Under the pieces are notes generated by a model. The model was not told the DNA's origin, searched no databases, and saw nothing but the letters and a program-made list of their open reading frames with translations. The translations under genes and the position numbers were made by a program. From Symbiotaphrina buchneri (lineage: Eukaryota; Ascomycota; Symbiotaphrinales; Symbiotaphrinaceae): a stretch of 64,000 nt of DNA. Below, one piece after another: positions 46,013 through 57,411 of the stretch. Every line of letters starts with the position of its first letter. The first letter of the stretch is position 1. The stretch covers positions 124,001 through 188,000 of the forward strand of contig BCIG01000008.1 in assembly GCA_001599915.1 (NCBI GenBank). Reading direction: 5' to 3'.

Positions 46013-46565
46013 TGCTGCTGATGACTGCGATCAAGCCGGGTTGTGGTGCTTTTCTGAAATTATGTCCAGCAGCTGGAGATAACGGTGGACGGGGAGCTAT
46101 CACATGCTTCTTGGTTCTTTGGAACTGAAGGGGTCGTCACGTCTAGGTCTACCTTAGGCAGCACCGTTGCGCTACATATGCGGTAGGCCCGACCGTGCCT
46201 CATGCAGTTCAGGAACACATGTTTCGGTGAAGGCAAAATGATTTTGTCTTCCGTTGTGCCTTCAGACGGAAAGTTGCAGGCCAAGAGCTGAAGGACCTAC
46301 ATTCACAATCGTGCAATGCTTGGCTGCATCATACCAAGCCGCCGAGCCACAATGGACAGCGCGACTGTCCCCACCACCAACGCCGCGTGAGTATTGGGCG
46401 CTCCTTCAGCTTTGCTTTCTTTTCTCCAGCTGTACTCATTTATCACCAGCTGATTGCCGCGAGAAGAACTGTCGCTTCTCCTTAACCCATGAGATTCTGA
46501 ACCCCGCATCGTCATAAGCTGAGTTTAGGGCTTGTGCGGGGCCTACGGCACTAGTTCGACCAGCC
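46013..46565. other. divergent promoter between UCH and het-c
   Basis: 553 bp between two divergent starts; no further gene. Confidence 0.6.
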
Positions 46566-49535
46566 ATGACATCTCTAAAGCTATCCTGGTCGGTCGTTCT
46601 CCCGACCCTCGTCGTCTTGATTCTGCTCGCACGACCGACCGCGGCTTTTGGTGCTGGGAATATTGCATCCTCGTCGAAGATCGAAAACCATAATTTCCGA
46701 CATGGAGACATCGAGGATACCCTTCTCACCCTGCTTATGGCAAGGGCCGCAGGAGGGAAGAAGTTCAGCAAGATGGATGTCAAGCGGGTGTACTTTGGCA
46801 ACTGGCTGAGGGACTACTCCCAAGCTGTGGACGTGGGCACTGTAAAGGTGGGTCATCTTCCGGGGCAAGTGTACCTGGGTTGGGAATAAGTTGGTAACAC
46901 TCGCTGTAGATGGTCAGCGCCGAAGCTATTCGCATACTCTTATGGGTCCTAGGATTCTTGAGCTTTGGTTATGGAACAAAGGAATTCGAGGTGACCACCG
47001 ACCGTCTTGGTTGTTACAGACCAGAGGAACAGTATGTCACATATTGTCAATGTGTTCGACTGAGCTGACAAGTTCCGGTAGCATCGATAACCCTAAGGAC
47101 TATGCAGATAATATCGACGCTCGTCAATACGATCCTCGTCTTCGTGGTCCTGTTGATGAGCCAAGGGAATTGAGCATTAACCCACAGACGGGTCTGAAGA
47201 ATTATATTGCATCCGAAAATCTGGGCATAGCTACGTCGGCAGGACTTGTCCGCAATCTTTTTGGGCGGTGCATCCAGCTTGGCAGACAGTATGCTAGGAC
47301 AAAGAATAAGGACGATCTGTACGAGGCATTACGTCTTCTTGGCACTGGATGTCATTGCCTTGAAGATTACTCCGCCCATTCAAATTACATGGAGCTCGCT
47401 CTGATTGAGCTGGGTGAACGAGATGTGTTCCCTCACGTGGGACGAAATACAGCGATCCATCTTCCAGGCGCACCGCATGCAGTATGGCCTGTCATTACGG
47501 GCACATTTGGCGGTGTGGACTTTCTACACTCCGTCTGCGGAGAGTTTACGGACAAGGTGACCCAATCTGAGATCCAGGAACTTGAGGGGGCAATATCGGA
47601 CTCGCAAAGTCAGGGCAACAGTAGCATTCTGAGAGACATCTTGGGTAAGCTTCCATCCGGGCTGTTTGGCGGCAAGGATGAGGCAGCAGCTGCAGACCAG
47701 CTGCAAGCCAACGCGCAAGTTGCCCAAGCACAACAGCAGCGTCACGCCCAGGCAGCCTGAGGCGTGGGCTCAGCAACTATCTGAGGCCACCAGGCAGATT
47801 TACCCTATCCTGGAATGGCACGACGAGATTGTCAAATCGATATCCGAGTTTGTCGAGAAGATCCCTATCCTCCCAGACCTGATCGAAAAGGTTCAAGACC
47901 AGATCAATATGTTCGTTTTCAGCTTGCTAGCGCCATTTGTGCTGCCGATCATCAACCAGGTGAAGGCTGAACTTGAGACCGGGTCGACAGAAGTCATTGC
48001 CGCTTCTAAGAAGAAACAGCTGATTGTCTTCTACGATGATAACTCGACAGATCCTACTCATTCGATGCTGTCCAAAGATCACTTTTCTAACATCTTGAAT
48101 GAACCAGCTGGCAAGGTAGCTTCGCAGGTTTTGAAGTGGGCCGTACCCCAGGTGGTCGCTTGTTGGGACGACGAACGCATTGACGTTAATCGCACACTCA
48201 CTCGTATCATTAACGGTGTCTTCCATCATCCAGCGTTGCGCAATCAAGGTGACGATGGTGCTGCTGATGGTCGAAGACTTATGTTCAGTGTTGTCCAGCA
48301 GTGGTGGGCTGGCAAGAGTGATTACGAGAAGCAGAAAATGCGTGATCAATTGAGCAGGGACGGAGTCCAGAATGGCCGGTGAGTACAAAAGTCAGGCACG
48401 TTTTATAACATTGCTAACCTCAGATAGCAACCATGAGGGCCAAGATACCGGCCATGGCTCGGGCAAGCCGTTGGGAATGCCAACCATCCAGACAGCTCAA
48501 AGTTCCAGTGCGGCTACTGGGCCGCCCGTCAGTGGCATGTTCGATAGTCTCGCCAGCACCTTTGGCGGTGCTGCACCATCCGCACCTGGCGGATGGCAGA
48601 GCGGAGGCACGTCCAGTCCATTTGGCGGCCGACCGCAAGGCGCTTCAAGCCCATTGGCAAACTTGGCCAGTTCTGCGCTCGGTGGAGGTGCTCTTGGTGG
48701 CATCGTTGGTGGGCTGGCAGGAGCTGTTGGCGATGGTCTCCTTGGAGATACTTTCGGAAAGCAAGAGACGCAAACGTATCAGAGCCAGGGCTATGGGCAA
48801 GATGGATCATACACTCAATCGTACACTGAGGCCGGGCATCATCAGCCGCAGCAACATGGTCATCACGGGCACCATGGTCGCCCTGATGAGGAACGCTTCG
48901 GTCAGGCTGAGTATACACAGACCAGTTATCCAAGCGGTGGCGGGGTCCAAGAGTATCAACGCTACGAGCAACAAGGACCCTATGGCCAGCAGGGGTATGG
49001 CTACGATGAGCGTGTAGAAACCAGACCAGTTCATGGTGGCTTCGAAAGAGTTCATGATACGACCTATGAGCGGCCCGGTGGAGGATGGGACCGGCAAGAG
49101 AGGTTTGAACGACGGGACGAGGGTGGTGGATGGATGGATCAGGGAAGCCGGTAAGTTGCACATCTCGTATTCATTCGCCCACCTGGTTATGCTTTGATTC
49201 TGACATGGCTCCTCTCCAGATTCGATCAAGGCAATTCCGGCTTTCCTCCTGGTCCTGGTGGCTGGGGACGGCCACCCCCGGGTCCGCCGCCGGGTCCACC
49301 AGGGGGCTTTGGCGGGCCCGGGTATGGCCCTCCTCCGGGAGGTCCTCCTCCAGGCGGTCCTTTTGGTTGGGGAGGACCAGGCGGTGGGCCGGGAGGACCA
49401 GAGTACGGCGGTGGCCCGGGAGGTTACGGAGGGCCAGGCGGTGACAATGGATATGGACCGCCAGAGGATGAGTTCCAGCGGAGGAGATATGGTGAGGGCG
49501 GGGGTTATGGAGGTGGAGGCCCCGGTGGTTGGTGA
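46566..49535 (+). CDS. het-c: HET-C family heterokaryon incompatibility protein, frameshifted
   Basis: Homologue of Neurospora HET-C, a secreted or membrane-associated protein with a Gly-rich C-terminus that acts in allorecognition. Five exons: 46566-46847, 46910-47031, 47082-48378, 48428-49150, 49220-49535. A signal peptide (LPTLVVLILLARPTAAFG) precedes the Het-C domain: NHNFRHGDIEDTLL, KRVYFGNWLRDYSQAVD, LGTGCHCLEDYSAHSNYMEL. Downstream blocks are TPRQPEAW, YDDNSTDPTHSMLSKDHFSN and GKPLGMPT, then a Gly/Pro/Tyr-rich tail. Summed exon length is 3n+1. The frame changes between 47704 and 47758 with no usable intron, and the first frame ends at a TGA at 47758. As read, only 360 of about 912 residues would be made. 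Real mutation and single-base sequence error are both possible. Confidence 0.87.
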
Positions 49536-50413
49536 GATCGTTGAAGGGGTCAGTTTATGTTTGATTCAGCATTGCCGGTGCTGCTGGATACAGATAGCAG
49601 GTTAGAGAGCCTGATGGGAAAGATTGCGCGTATCATCATCCTGATATTGACAGTCTCTCTGAGTATTCGCCTTTCCGTCTCTTGCATCGTTTTGCCGTTC
49701 TAGCTGCGGGATTCTTAAATACATAGACTCCTCGCCCGAGAAGAAAGTTTTCTCAATACCTCAAGTAAAAAACCTATGGGGGATTGTTTCGGCACTACCT
49801 CGGCGATTGCTACTGGCGGTGTGCGGAGCTCCAGGCTTTACCCCGCAAAGTACCTTAAGCTAGCTTCCCCATTCGGAAGGTGGAAGCTCCCCTGGACAGC
49901 TGACCGCTTCGATTCGAGTCATACCACTTCCGCCTCTCTCGGCCGCCCATGTCCTTTCTACTATTCGCCGTTCCGTCATCTTTTGGGCTGAGACTGGGAT
50001 GACTGGCCATGCATCTGCATCCAGGATCGGCAGGGCCAACACCCTGATCGGGTCAAGATCCCGGACCCCGCTCGGTGGCTTCGAAGAGAAGCTCTGACCT
50101 TCCGCAATTAAGGTAAATCACCGACTTTTCCCTCTTGCTGCTTGTTGCCGTCCTGCATCGTGCGTCCTGCGAACTACGTCAGTCACGGCGGAGACTGCGG
50201 GGTCGAGGCATTGGAGGCAGCTGGAGTGGGTACACCTCCGTGTCGGCGCCGATGGAGCAGCTTTGGAAGTCACATGCCGGATGGCCTCGGTCCTATATAT
50301 ACCCTGCTGGTGTCTCTTTTTTCATTCTAGCTACTGCTTTTGGCTTCAATTGTGTCTGTCTTGCTGTGTACCTCTTTCAGAAGCTCTTGCCGAGGCGACA
50401 ACTGATACCCCTA
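49536..50413. other. alpha-glucosidase promoter region
   Basis: 878 bp. A TATATATA box lies at 50294-50301, about 113 bp before the chosen start. The alpha-glucosidase frame is open upstream to 50135, but those codons lie at or before the TATA box. Confidence 0.6.
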
Positions 50414-53400
50414 ATGTCGCGCTCCCTGTTCTTGATAGGCAATGCCTTTCTGCTTTCTGCATGGACCCTCGTCTACGCGCAAAGCTCAACTGTTACCACT
50501 ACTGCAATCGCAAGCGGGAGCTCTACAAGCTGGAGGCCTCTTTTCACCGTCCCTGCCGCGGCAGATATCGGCGCCAACTTAATACCAAATATATACGACC
50601 CTCAAGCGGTCGATGCGCAGACGGTCTGTCCCGGCTACACGGCAGCCAATGTTGTCCGTACACAGAATGGCCTCACAGCAACATTGACATTGGCCGGGAC
50701 AGCTTGCAATGTGTATGGGACGGATATAGACACCTTGAATTTGACTGTGGAATATCAGTCAGATGATCGACTACACATTGCGATCACGCCCACCTATATA
50801 AGTCCCTCAAACCAATCACAATATATCTTGCCGGAGTCATTAGTCCGAGCCCCAACAGTCGAAGCTGATTCTGATACAAGCTTTCCTGACAACGACCTCA
50901 GCTTTGTGTGGAGTAATGGTAATTCCTTCTCCTTTAGTGTCTTCCGTAAATCAACTGGGGACACTCTCTTCTCCAGCGAGGGCACGAAGCTGGTATACGA
51001 GAACCAGTTCATTGAATTTGCAAGTTCTATGCCCGAGAACTACAACCTCTATGGGCTGGGCGAGACGATCCATGGGTTACAGTTGGGTAATAATTTTACA
51101 AAGACTTTCTATAACGCGGATTCTGGGGATCCTGTTGACTAGTAAGACTCTCGGAGCTTTGTATAATGAATCTCCTGCTGACTCCCCTAGCAACATCTAT
51201 GGCACACACCCAGTTTACTACGACACCCGTTATTACGCCGTGAACTCGACAACAGGCAATCTTACCTTAGTGACAAGTAATGATATCTCCGCTACAGCGG
51301 ACTACACATCATACACCCATGGAGTATACATGCGGAATGCACATGGAATGGAAGTGCTTCTGCGCCCGCAGAACATCACATGGCGTACGCTCGGAGGTAC
51401 AATTGACCTTTACTTCTATGCGGGCCCAACTGTGTATGATGTTGCAAAAAGCTACCAGGCCAGCGCCACCGGCTTCCCGGCGATGCAGCAGTACTGGACT
51501 TTAGGGTATCATCAGTGCCGCTGGGGATACCAGAACTGGAGTGTTCTCCAGGACGTAGTTGACAACTTTAGAAAGTTTGAGATCCCGTTGGAGACGATAT
51601 GGTATGCCCTTCCTGAAAGTACCTGTGTAAGATGCGTACCGGCTAATGCGGCGAAGGAACGACATTGATTATATGCTGGTACGGCCCCTTTGCTGCAGAC
51701 CAATGGTATCAATACTGACTTATGCAGGCTTATCGTGACTTTGAGAATGATCCCAACACGTACAACTATTCCGCTGGTCAAGCCTTTCTCTCAACATTGC
51801 ACGACAATGGTCAACACTACGTGCCCATTGTTGATTCCGCCATTTACATACCGAATCCCGCAAATGCCAGTGATGCGTGCGTTGCTCTGTTCGGCTCACT
51901 CGAACACCATGCTAATCTTCCTCAAGATATGCTCCATTTGCACGCGGGAATGCTTCGAACTCCTTCCTCTTGAACCCGGATGGATCGCTTTACATCGGAG
52001 AAGTATGGCCCGGCTATACAGTATTTCCCGACTGGATCTCCGGTGGAGCAGGCCAGTGGTGGATCGATGAATTGACCAACTGGCACGGAAATGTCTCGTT
52101 TGACGGTATCTGGATCGATATGTCCGAGGTTTCGTCCTTCTGCATCGGCAGCTGCGGCACTTATAACCTTAGTATGAATCCGGTCCACCCAGGCTTCTCC
52201 CTTCCAGGCGAACCCGGAGATGTCGACTACAGTTACCCGGAAGACTTCAATGTTACGAATGCAACGGAGTATGCGTCCGCTCAGGCTGCGTCGTCCAGTC
52301 AGGCTGCAGCAGCTAGCTCTGCTGCGGGTCCTACTTCCTCCACAACAGTGAGTTATCTCAGGACGACACCGACTCCAGGGACCCGAGATGTCAACCACCC
52401 ACCATATGTCATCAACAATGTACAGGGCGACCTCGCTGTCCACGCCGTCTCACCGAATGCCACTCATGCAGACGGAACGGAGGAATATGATGTCCATAAT
52501 ATCTGGGGCTATCAGATCTTGAACGCCACGTATCACGCCCTTCTCAACATCGCTCCTACCAAGCGGCCCTTCATCATTGGCCGCTCCACATTCGCCGGAG
52601 CCGGCCAATTGGCCGGGCACTGGGGTGGAGACAACGCCTCACGCTGGGCGTACATGTTCTTCTCGATCCCGCAAGCGCTGCAGTTCTCTCTGTCCGGGAT
52701 CCCCATGTTCGGAGTCGACACGTGCGGCTTCAACGACAACACCTCGGAAGAGCTATGCAACCGCTGGATGCAGCTGAGCGCCTTCTTCCCCTTCTACCGG
52801 AACCACAACGAGCTCTCCACCATCCCGCAGGAGCCCTACCGTTGGGCGTCCGTCATCGACGCCACCAAGACCGCCATGCAGATCCGCTACTCACTCTTGC
52901 CCTACATGTACACCCTCTTCTACCTCGCCCATACCACCGGCTCGACGGTCATGCGCGCCCTGGCCTGGGAGTTCCCCCACGATCCCTCCCTGGCGGCCGC
53001 AGATCGCCAATTCCTCCTCGGGCCGTCACTGCTGGTTACGCCCGTGCTCACGCCCGGCGCCACGACTGTGAACGGCGTCTTCCCCGGCTCCGGCACCGGC
53101 GGAGAGGTCTGGTACGACTGGTACACCCAGACGGCCGTGAACGCCTCTGCAGGCCAAAACATAACCATCGACGCTCCACTGGGGCACATCCCCGTCTTCA
53201 TACGCGGCGGCTCCATACTACCAATGCAGGAACCGGCGCTGGTGACACGCGACGCACGGAAGAACCCTTGGTCGCTCCTCCTGGCGCTCTCAAGCTCCCA
53301 GACTGCTAGCGGGCAGCTCTATGTCGACGACGGCGAGAGCTTGACCCCGAACGCGACGCTGTTTGTGGAGTTCACGGCCGCGGCGGGGACGCTGTATGCG

Positions 53401-53616
53401 AGTGGTAGGGGCACGTTTGTGGATAGTAATGCGCTGGCGAATGTAACTGTGCTTGGGCTGCAGAGTGAGCCGGGGAATGTGACGTTTGCGGGGAGTCTGC
53501 TGCCGCAGAGTAAGGTGAGCTGGAATGGTGAGAGCGGGGTGCTGAGTTTGACGGGGCTGAATAATTTGACGAGTGAGGGTGCTTGGATGGAGGATTGGGT
53601 TTTGAGATGGGCGTAG
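50414..53616 (+). CDS. secreted alpha-glucosidase, GH31
   Basis: Extracellular maltase-type alpha-glucosidase of 999 aa in five exons (50414-51141, 51191-51601, 51657-51678, 51728-51876, 51927-53616). It releases glucose from maltose and starch oligosaccharides. The signal peptide MSRSLFLIGNAFLLSAWTL leads to the N-terminal block CPGYTAANVVRTQNGLTATL and then YNLYGLGE. The catalytic barrel carries the nucleophile Asp501 in GIWIDMSE and the acid/base Asp672 in GHWGGDN, spacing close to characterised Aspergillus enzymes. Many N-glycosylation sequons occur. A Ser/Ala-rich linker follows YSYPEDFNV. Exon 3 is only 22 bp and encodes the NDIDYM motif; without it the enzyme would lose a substrate-pocket strand. 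Start chosen by signal peptide and TATA position. Confidence 0.93.
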
Positions 53617-54349
53617 TAGGGCGAGAGTTGATGGGGGAGTAGGTTGTTGCACTTGAGGACTCAGAGATGATGAGCTGAACTGTCTCTGCTGCGCTACAAT
53701 GCAGCCTGGAAATCATATGTCCGTGTATATAGAAGATCCCTGAAGTTGGTGGGAAATGACAAGTCGAGCTGAGGGCCGAAATGGCATCCACGTTGTCAAA
53801 CTCCCGAAAATCAGTTGACGACGCCTCTGCAACAGAGCTGAAGTTCAGATCAACCTTCCGTCTCTGGCAGGAGGCACAACAAGCATGGCTGATCAGTGAC
53901 CCCCTTTCACGACCACCCGCCCCTGCAACAAATGTCGACTCCATACGCATTGACAACTGCGCGACGAAGGGACTCCCACAACGCCCGGGAGGGCAATGAA
54001 ATATCCTATGGATCTCTGTTCCCCATGATTTCTTAATAGATAGTGGATATCTTGTTTGCGAAAAGCAGTCGAGGTTGCGGGCATTTTCCTTTTATATATG
54101 CGCCAGGCTGTCAAGCCGCCGCTCCACCTTCCCCATTTCGCCAACCCCGCGCTCACTCCCCGCAGTCTTTAACTCCGCAGCTCCTTATCCTCTTCTGTGC
54201 ACAGACCTTATCCTTCGCCCACAGCCAGCATTTATGAGTGATTCCATGACAGGGGTCCGGCCTCCGGATGGTCCATATATCTATTTGCATTTCGTATTCC
54301 TCACATCATGGTGATATTTATCTGAATTTCGTCTTTCTGATACCCCTGC
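53617..54349. other. intergenic, upstream of DUF1479 gene
   Basis: 733 bp with no recognisable gene. Confidence 0.6.
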
Positions 54350-56147
54350 ATGTCTTCCTCCACAATGCTCTCTAAACTCCAGCCCCGCTTGCGGCCATTC
54401 ATATCCCACATAAAACACACCACCACCTCCCTTCGGTCTACAACCACAGCCTCCACAAAAACAAAGAAAGAAGGCGACATATCCTCCGTCTTCGTCTCGC
54501 TCTCCGGCCAAGCCCCTGAGCCTCTTCCTGCACGATACGCCGAGCTCAAAGCGCGTCTTATGCGCGGCCATGAGGACGCCTTACGTTCCAGTTGGGAGAG
54601 GCTCTTGAGAGACCTCAGGGAGGAGGTGCAGGTCATTGCGGAACTGGGGCCGAAGGTTGTGCCGGAGATTGAGTTTAGGGATATCAACAGGCCGTCGAGG
54701 GCGTTTGTGGAGGAGGTGAAGAAGAGGGGCGTGGCTGTTGTTAGGGGGGTTGTTGACGAGAAAGAGGCGGAAGGGTATAAGATCGATGTGGAGAAGTATG
54801 TTAGGGGGAATCCGAGTACTAGAGGTGAGATGTTGTGTGAAGCAGTATCCCTCAGCGTCGTTATGTGGATCATTTGCGATGTTTAGCTGTCGATCATCTC
54901 ATGGCCTTCCCGCTCATCGTGGCTTTCTATACCCATGACCTCTCTCTTTGCCTCATATCCATCCCTTGAACTTTCTAAGCAATGTCTGAACAATCAGCTA
55001 ATCTATCTCACAGCCTTCCCCCCTCCCGACCCCCAAGTCTTCGAGCTCTACTGGTCGCCCTCCCAACTCCGCGCGCGCTCTCACCCCAACCTCCTCTCCA
55101 CGCAACGCTTCCTCCTGTCCATCTGGCACTCCCGCTCCCCCAGCAGCCTCATCTCCTCGCACCCCACCACCTACGCCGACCGACTCCGGATCCGCCACCC
55201 GGGCGACTCCAGCTTCTCCCTCGGGCCCCACATCGACAGCGGCAGCGTCGAGCGGTGGGAAGAAGGCGGGTACGGGCTCGGCGGGGTCTACACCGCCATA
55301 TTCCGCGGCGCCTGGGAAGCCTACGACCCCTGGGACAGCAGCTGCCGGCTTCCCGTGAACAGCGACCTATACAACGGCGCCGGCGCATGCAGTATGTTCC
55401 GCATGTTCCAGGGGTGGTTGTCGATGAGCGAGACGGGCCGGGGAGAGGGCACGTTGCTGGTCAATCCGGCGCTGAAGCAGGCCACGGCGTATTTTTTGCT
55501 GAGGCCGTTCTTTAAGCCGAAGAGAGAGGATGCGAGCGGGGAGGGCTTTCTGAGGCCGGAGGATTGGATCCTGGAGCCGGAACCGAGTAGTGCCCTGCAG
55601 GGAGCTCTCCCGGGCCAGTGTATGGAGTTGAATGATGCGTGGCATCCGCATCTGCGCCTCGAGAGGTCGATGGTCCATGTTCCCAAAGTCCGGCCGGGGG
55701 ACTACGTGGCGTGGCACTGCGATAGTACGTTACATCAACTCTCCCCCTCCTTCCCTTCCCGCAAACAAAACCCACAGAAAAGAACTAACCCCATCTCTTC
55801 TCCTAGCAATCCACGCCGTCGACAAACTCCACACCGGCACATCGCAGTCCTCAGTCCTCTACATCCCCGCTTGTCCGCTGACGGAAGCTAATGCAGAGTA
55901 TCTCGTCCGCCAACGCGAGGCTTTCCTGAATGGTACCCCGGGCCCAGACTTTCCAGGCGGCGAAGGCGAAGCTAGGCATAAGGGCCGTCCGGATCTGGCC
56001 TTTCTGCGGGATGAGGTGGAAAGGAATGGCGCGGGGGAACAGGCTCTGCGGGCGATGGGACTTGCGCCTTGGGATGTGCACGAGGAAGGCTTGACTGAGG
56101 CGCAGAGAACTGTCATGGAAAAGGCGAATAGAATCTTGGGCTTCTAA
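54350..56147 (+). CDS. DUF1479 protein, 2OG-Fe(II) oxygenase-like
   Basis: Three exons (54350-54824, 55014-55724, 55807-56147) give 508 aa. The first intron is long for this window (189 bp); the second is 82 bp. The family (DUF1479, bacterial YbiU) has a double-stranded beta-helix fold of the Fe(II)/2-oxoglutarate oxygenases. Candidate iron ligands are His231 and Asp233 (GPHIDSG) and the distal His398 in WHCDTIHAVDK. Other blocks are NPQV-like DPQVFELYWSPSQLRARSHP and YNGAGACSMFRMFQGWLSMS. The N-terminal 45 residues are Ser/Thr/Lys-rich and could be a mitochondrial signal. The substrate is unknown. An in-frame Met at 54365 is an alternative start. Confidence 0.88.
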
Positions 56148-56501
56148 GGGTTGGCATGTAGGAACTTGCTCGGACAATCAGCTGAAACCTGTCAATTGCA
56201 ATTCCAAGTACAGCGTACACATCTTGAAGGGCGTAGAAACAGTAGTGCTTATGATTCTTTTCAAGCGATCACCAGGGGCGAAATAAACGTTCCTGTTTCT
56301 TCTCCTGTCCCCCCTTCATCTTCCCCCCGTCGCAGTCCAACCAAAAGGCGTACCCCGCGTCCACGTCCCCATAAACCCCTATGGCATCCTCCATCCGTCA
56401 TATTACCCGTTTCAGTTGTAGGTTGCATCCTATGCCTCTTGACAGATCCGGCACCACTTAAGGATTGCAACGAAGGCAGCGGATAGTTATGCCAGGGTGA
56501 T
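56148..56501. other. convergent 3' flanks of DUF1479 and BAP31 genes
   Basis: 354 bp; only terminators expected, nothing specific seen. Confidence 0.55.
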
Positions 56502-57411
56502 TTATTTATCCTTCTTCGGTGTAAGATCCACTGGCTGGCTCTTGGAATACTGATCGCTCAAATTGCCATATTCGCGGCTAAGGCCTTCAGCTTGCTTCTT
56601 GAGAGTCTCGATGTCACGGTCCTTAGCTTCCAGTTGCTTCTTGAGGCCAGCGATCTCGCCCGGCTTGCCAGCATTGCCCAATTTGGCCGCATCTTTACCG
56701 GTGCCAGCTGGGTCACCTTCGTAGCGCTTGACCTTCTCTTCTAGACGGAGGACATCCAAGATCATAACGTATGTACGGTTGAGAATCAGTGACAGGAAGA
56801 GCGTGAAGCCACAAAGGTACATGTTGCGCTGAGAGTAGAATTTGCGGGCCTGCACTTCCATGCGCTCGGAGCCCAGGACAGCCGCACGACTGCATAGAAT
56901 TTCAGTGGCTTGAACACCTAAATCCAGACGGGTCAACTTACCCGCCCTGTGGTGTCGTATCGGACGCAGCTGCTAGCTCAACTTGAACACGATAGACCCG
57001 GTTGACACTGTCGATGAAGAGTATAAGGATGAAGATAAAGGTAATCTATCGATGTCAGATGCCTAGACCAAGCACACATCGTTGTAATTAAACAGACCTT
57101 CATTCCATATTGTAATTTTGCTATGAGTGGACTTTCAGAAATGAAGGTAAAGAGCTTCCGCCTCCAGGTGAAAGGCAGAGGGATGATGAGCATCATGAAG
57201 ATGGTCATCTCCGTGACCAGGAGCATGAAGACCTGGTATCCCGAGCGGTGTTAGCGATCTTAATCCTTTCGGCTGGCAGTAGGCTGGGCGGACGGCCAGG
57301 TGTTGAGAAACATAGCCATGACGGATGTACGTCGGGTCTATGATCTACGGGCAAGATCACGCCCAGAAGATAAGAAACTCCAGGACTTACCAAGCTGTAG
57401 TAGAGCGTCAT
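56502..57411 (-). CDS. BAP31/Yet3-type ER membrane protein
   Basis: Endoplasmic reticulum protein of the BAP31 family, involved in export and quality control of membrane proteins. Four exons (57411-57391, 57232-57098, 57045-56942, 56889-56502), introns 158, 52 and 52 bp, give 215 aa. The first exon encodes just MTLYYSL. Three hydrophobic spans follow (the first in VFMLLVTEMTIFMMLIIPLP, the second in ITFIFILILFID, the third in YLCGFTLFLSLILNRTY). A cytosolic coiled coil (LKKQLEAKDRDIETLKKQAE) leads to the C-terminus KKDK, a canonical dilysine (KKxx) ER-retrieval signal. The length and layout match Yet1/Yet3. Confidence 0.92.

Noticed and set aside
47645-47689. Intron in het-c with donor GTAAGC as explanation of the frame change
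   Set aside because: It is 45 bp and returns to the same frame, so it cannot resolve the 3n+1 problem, and it would remove family-conserved residues.
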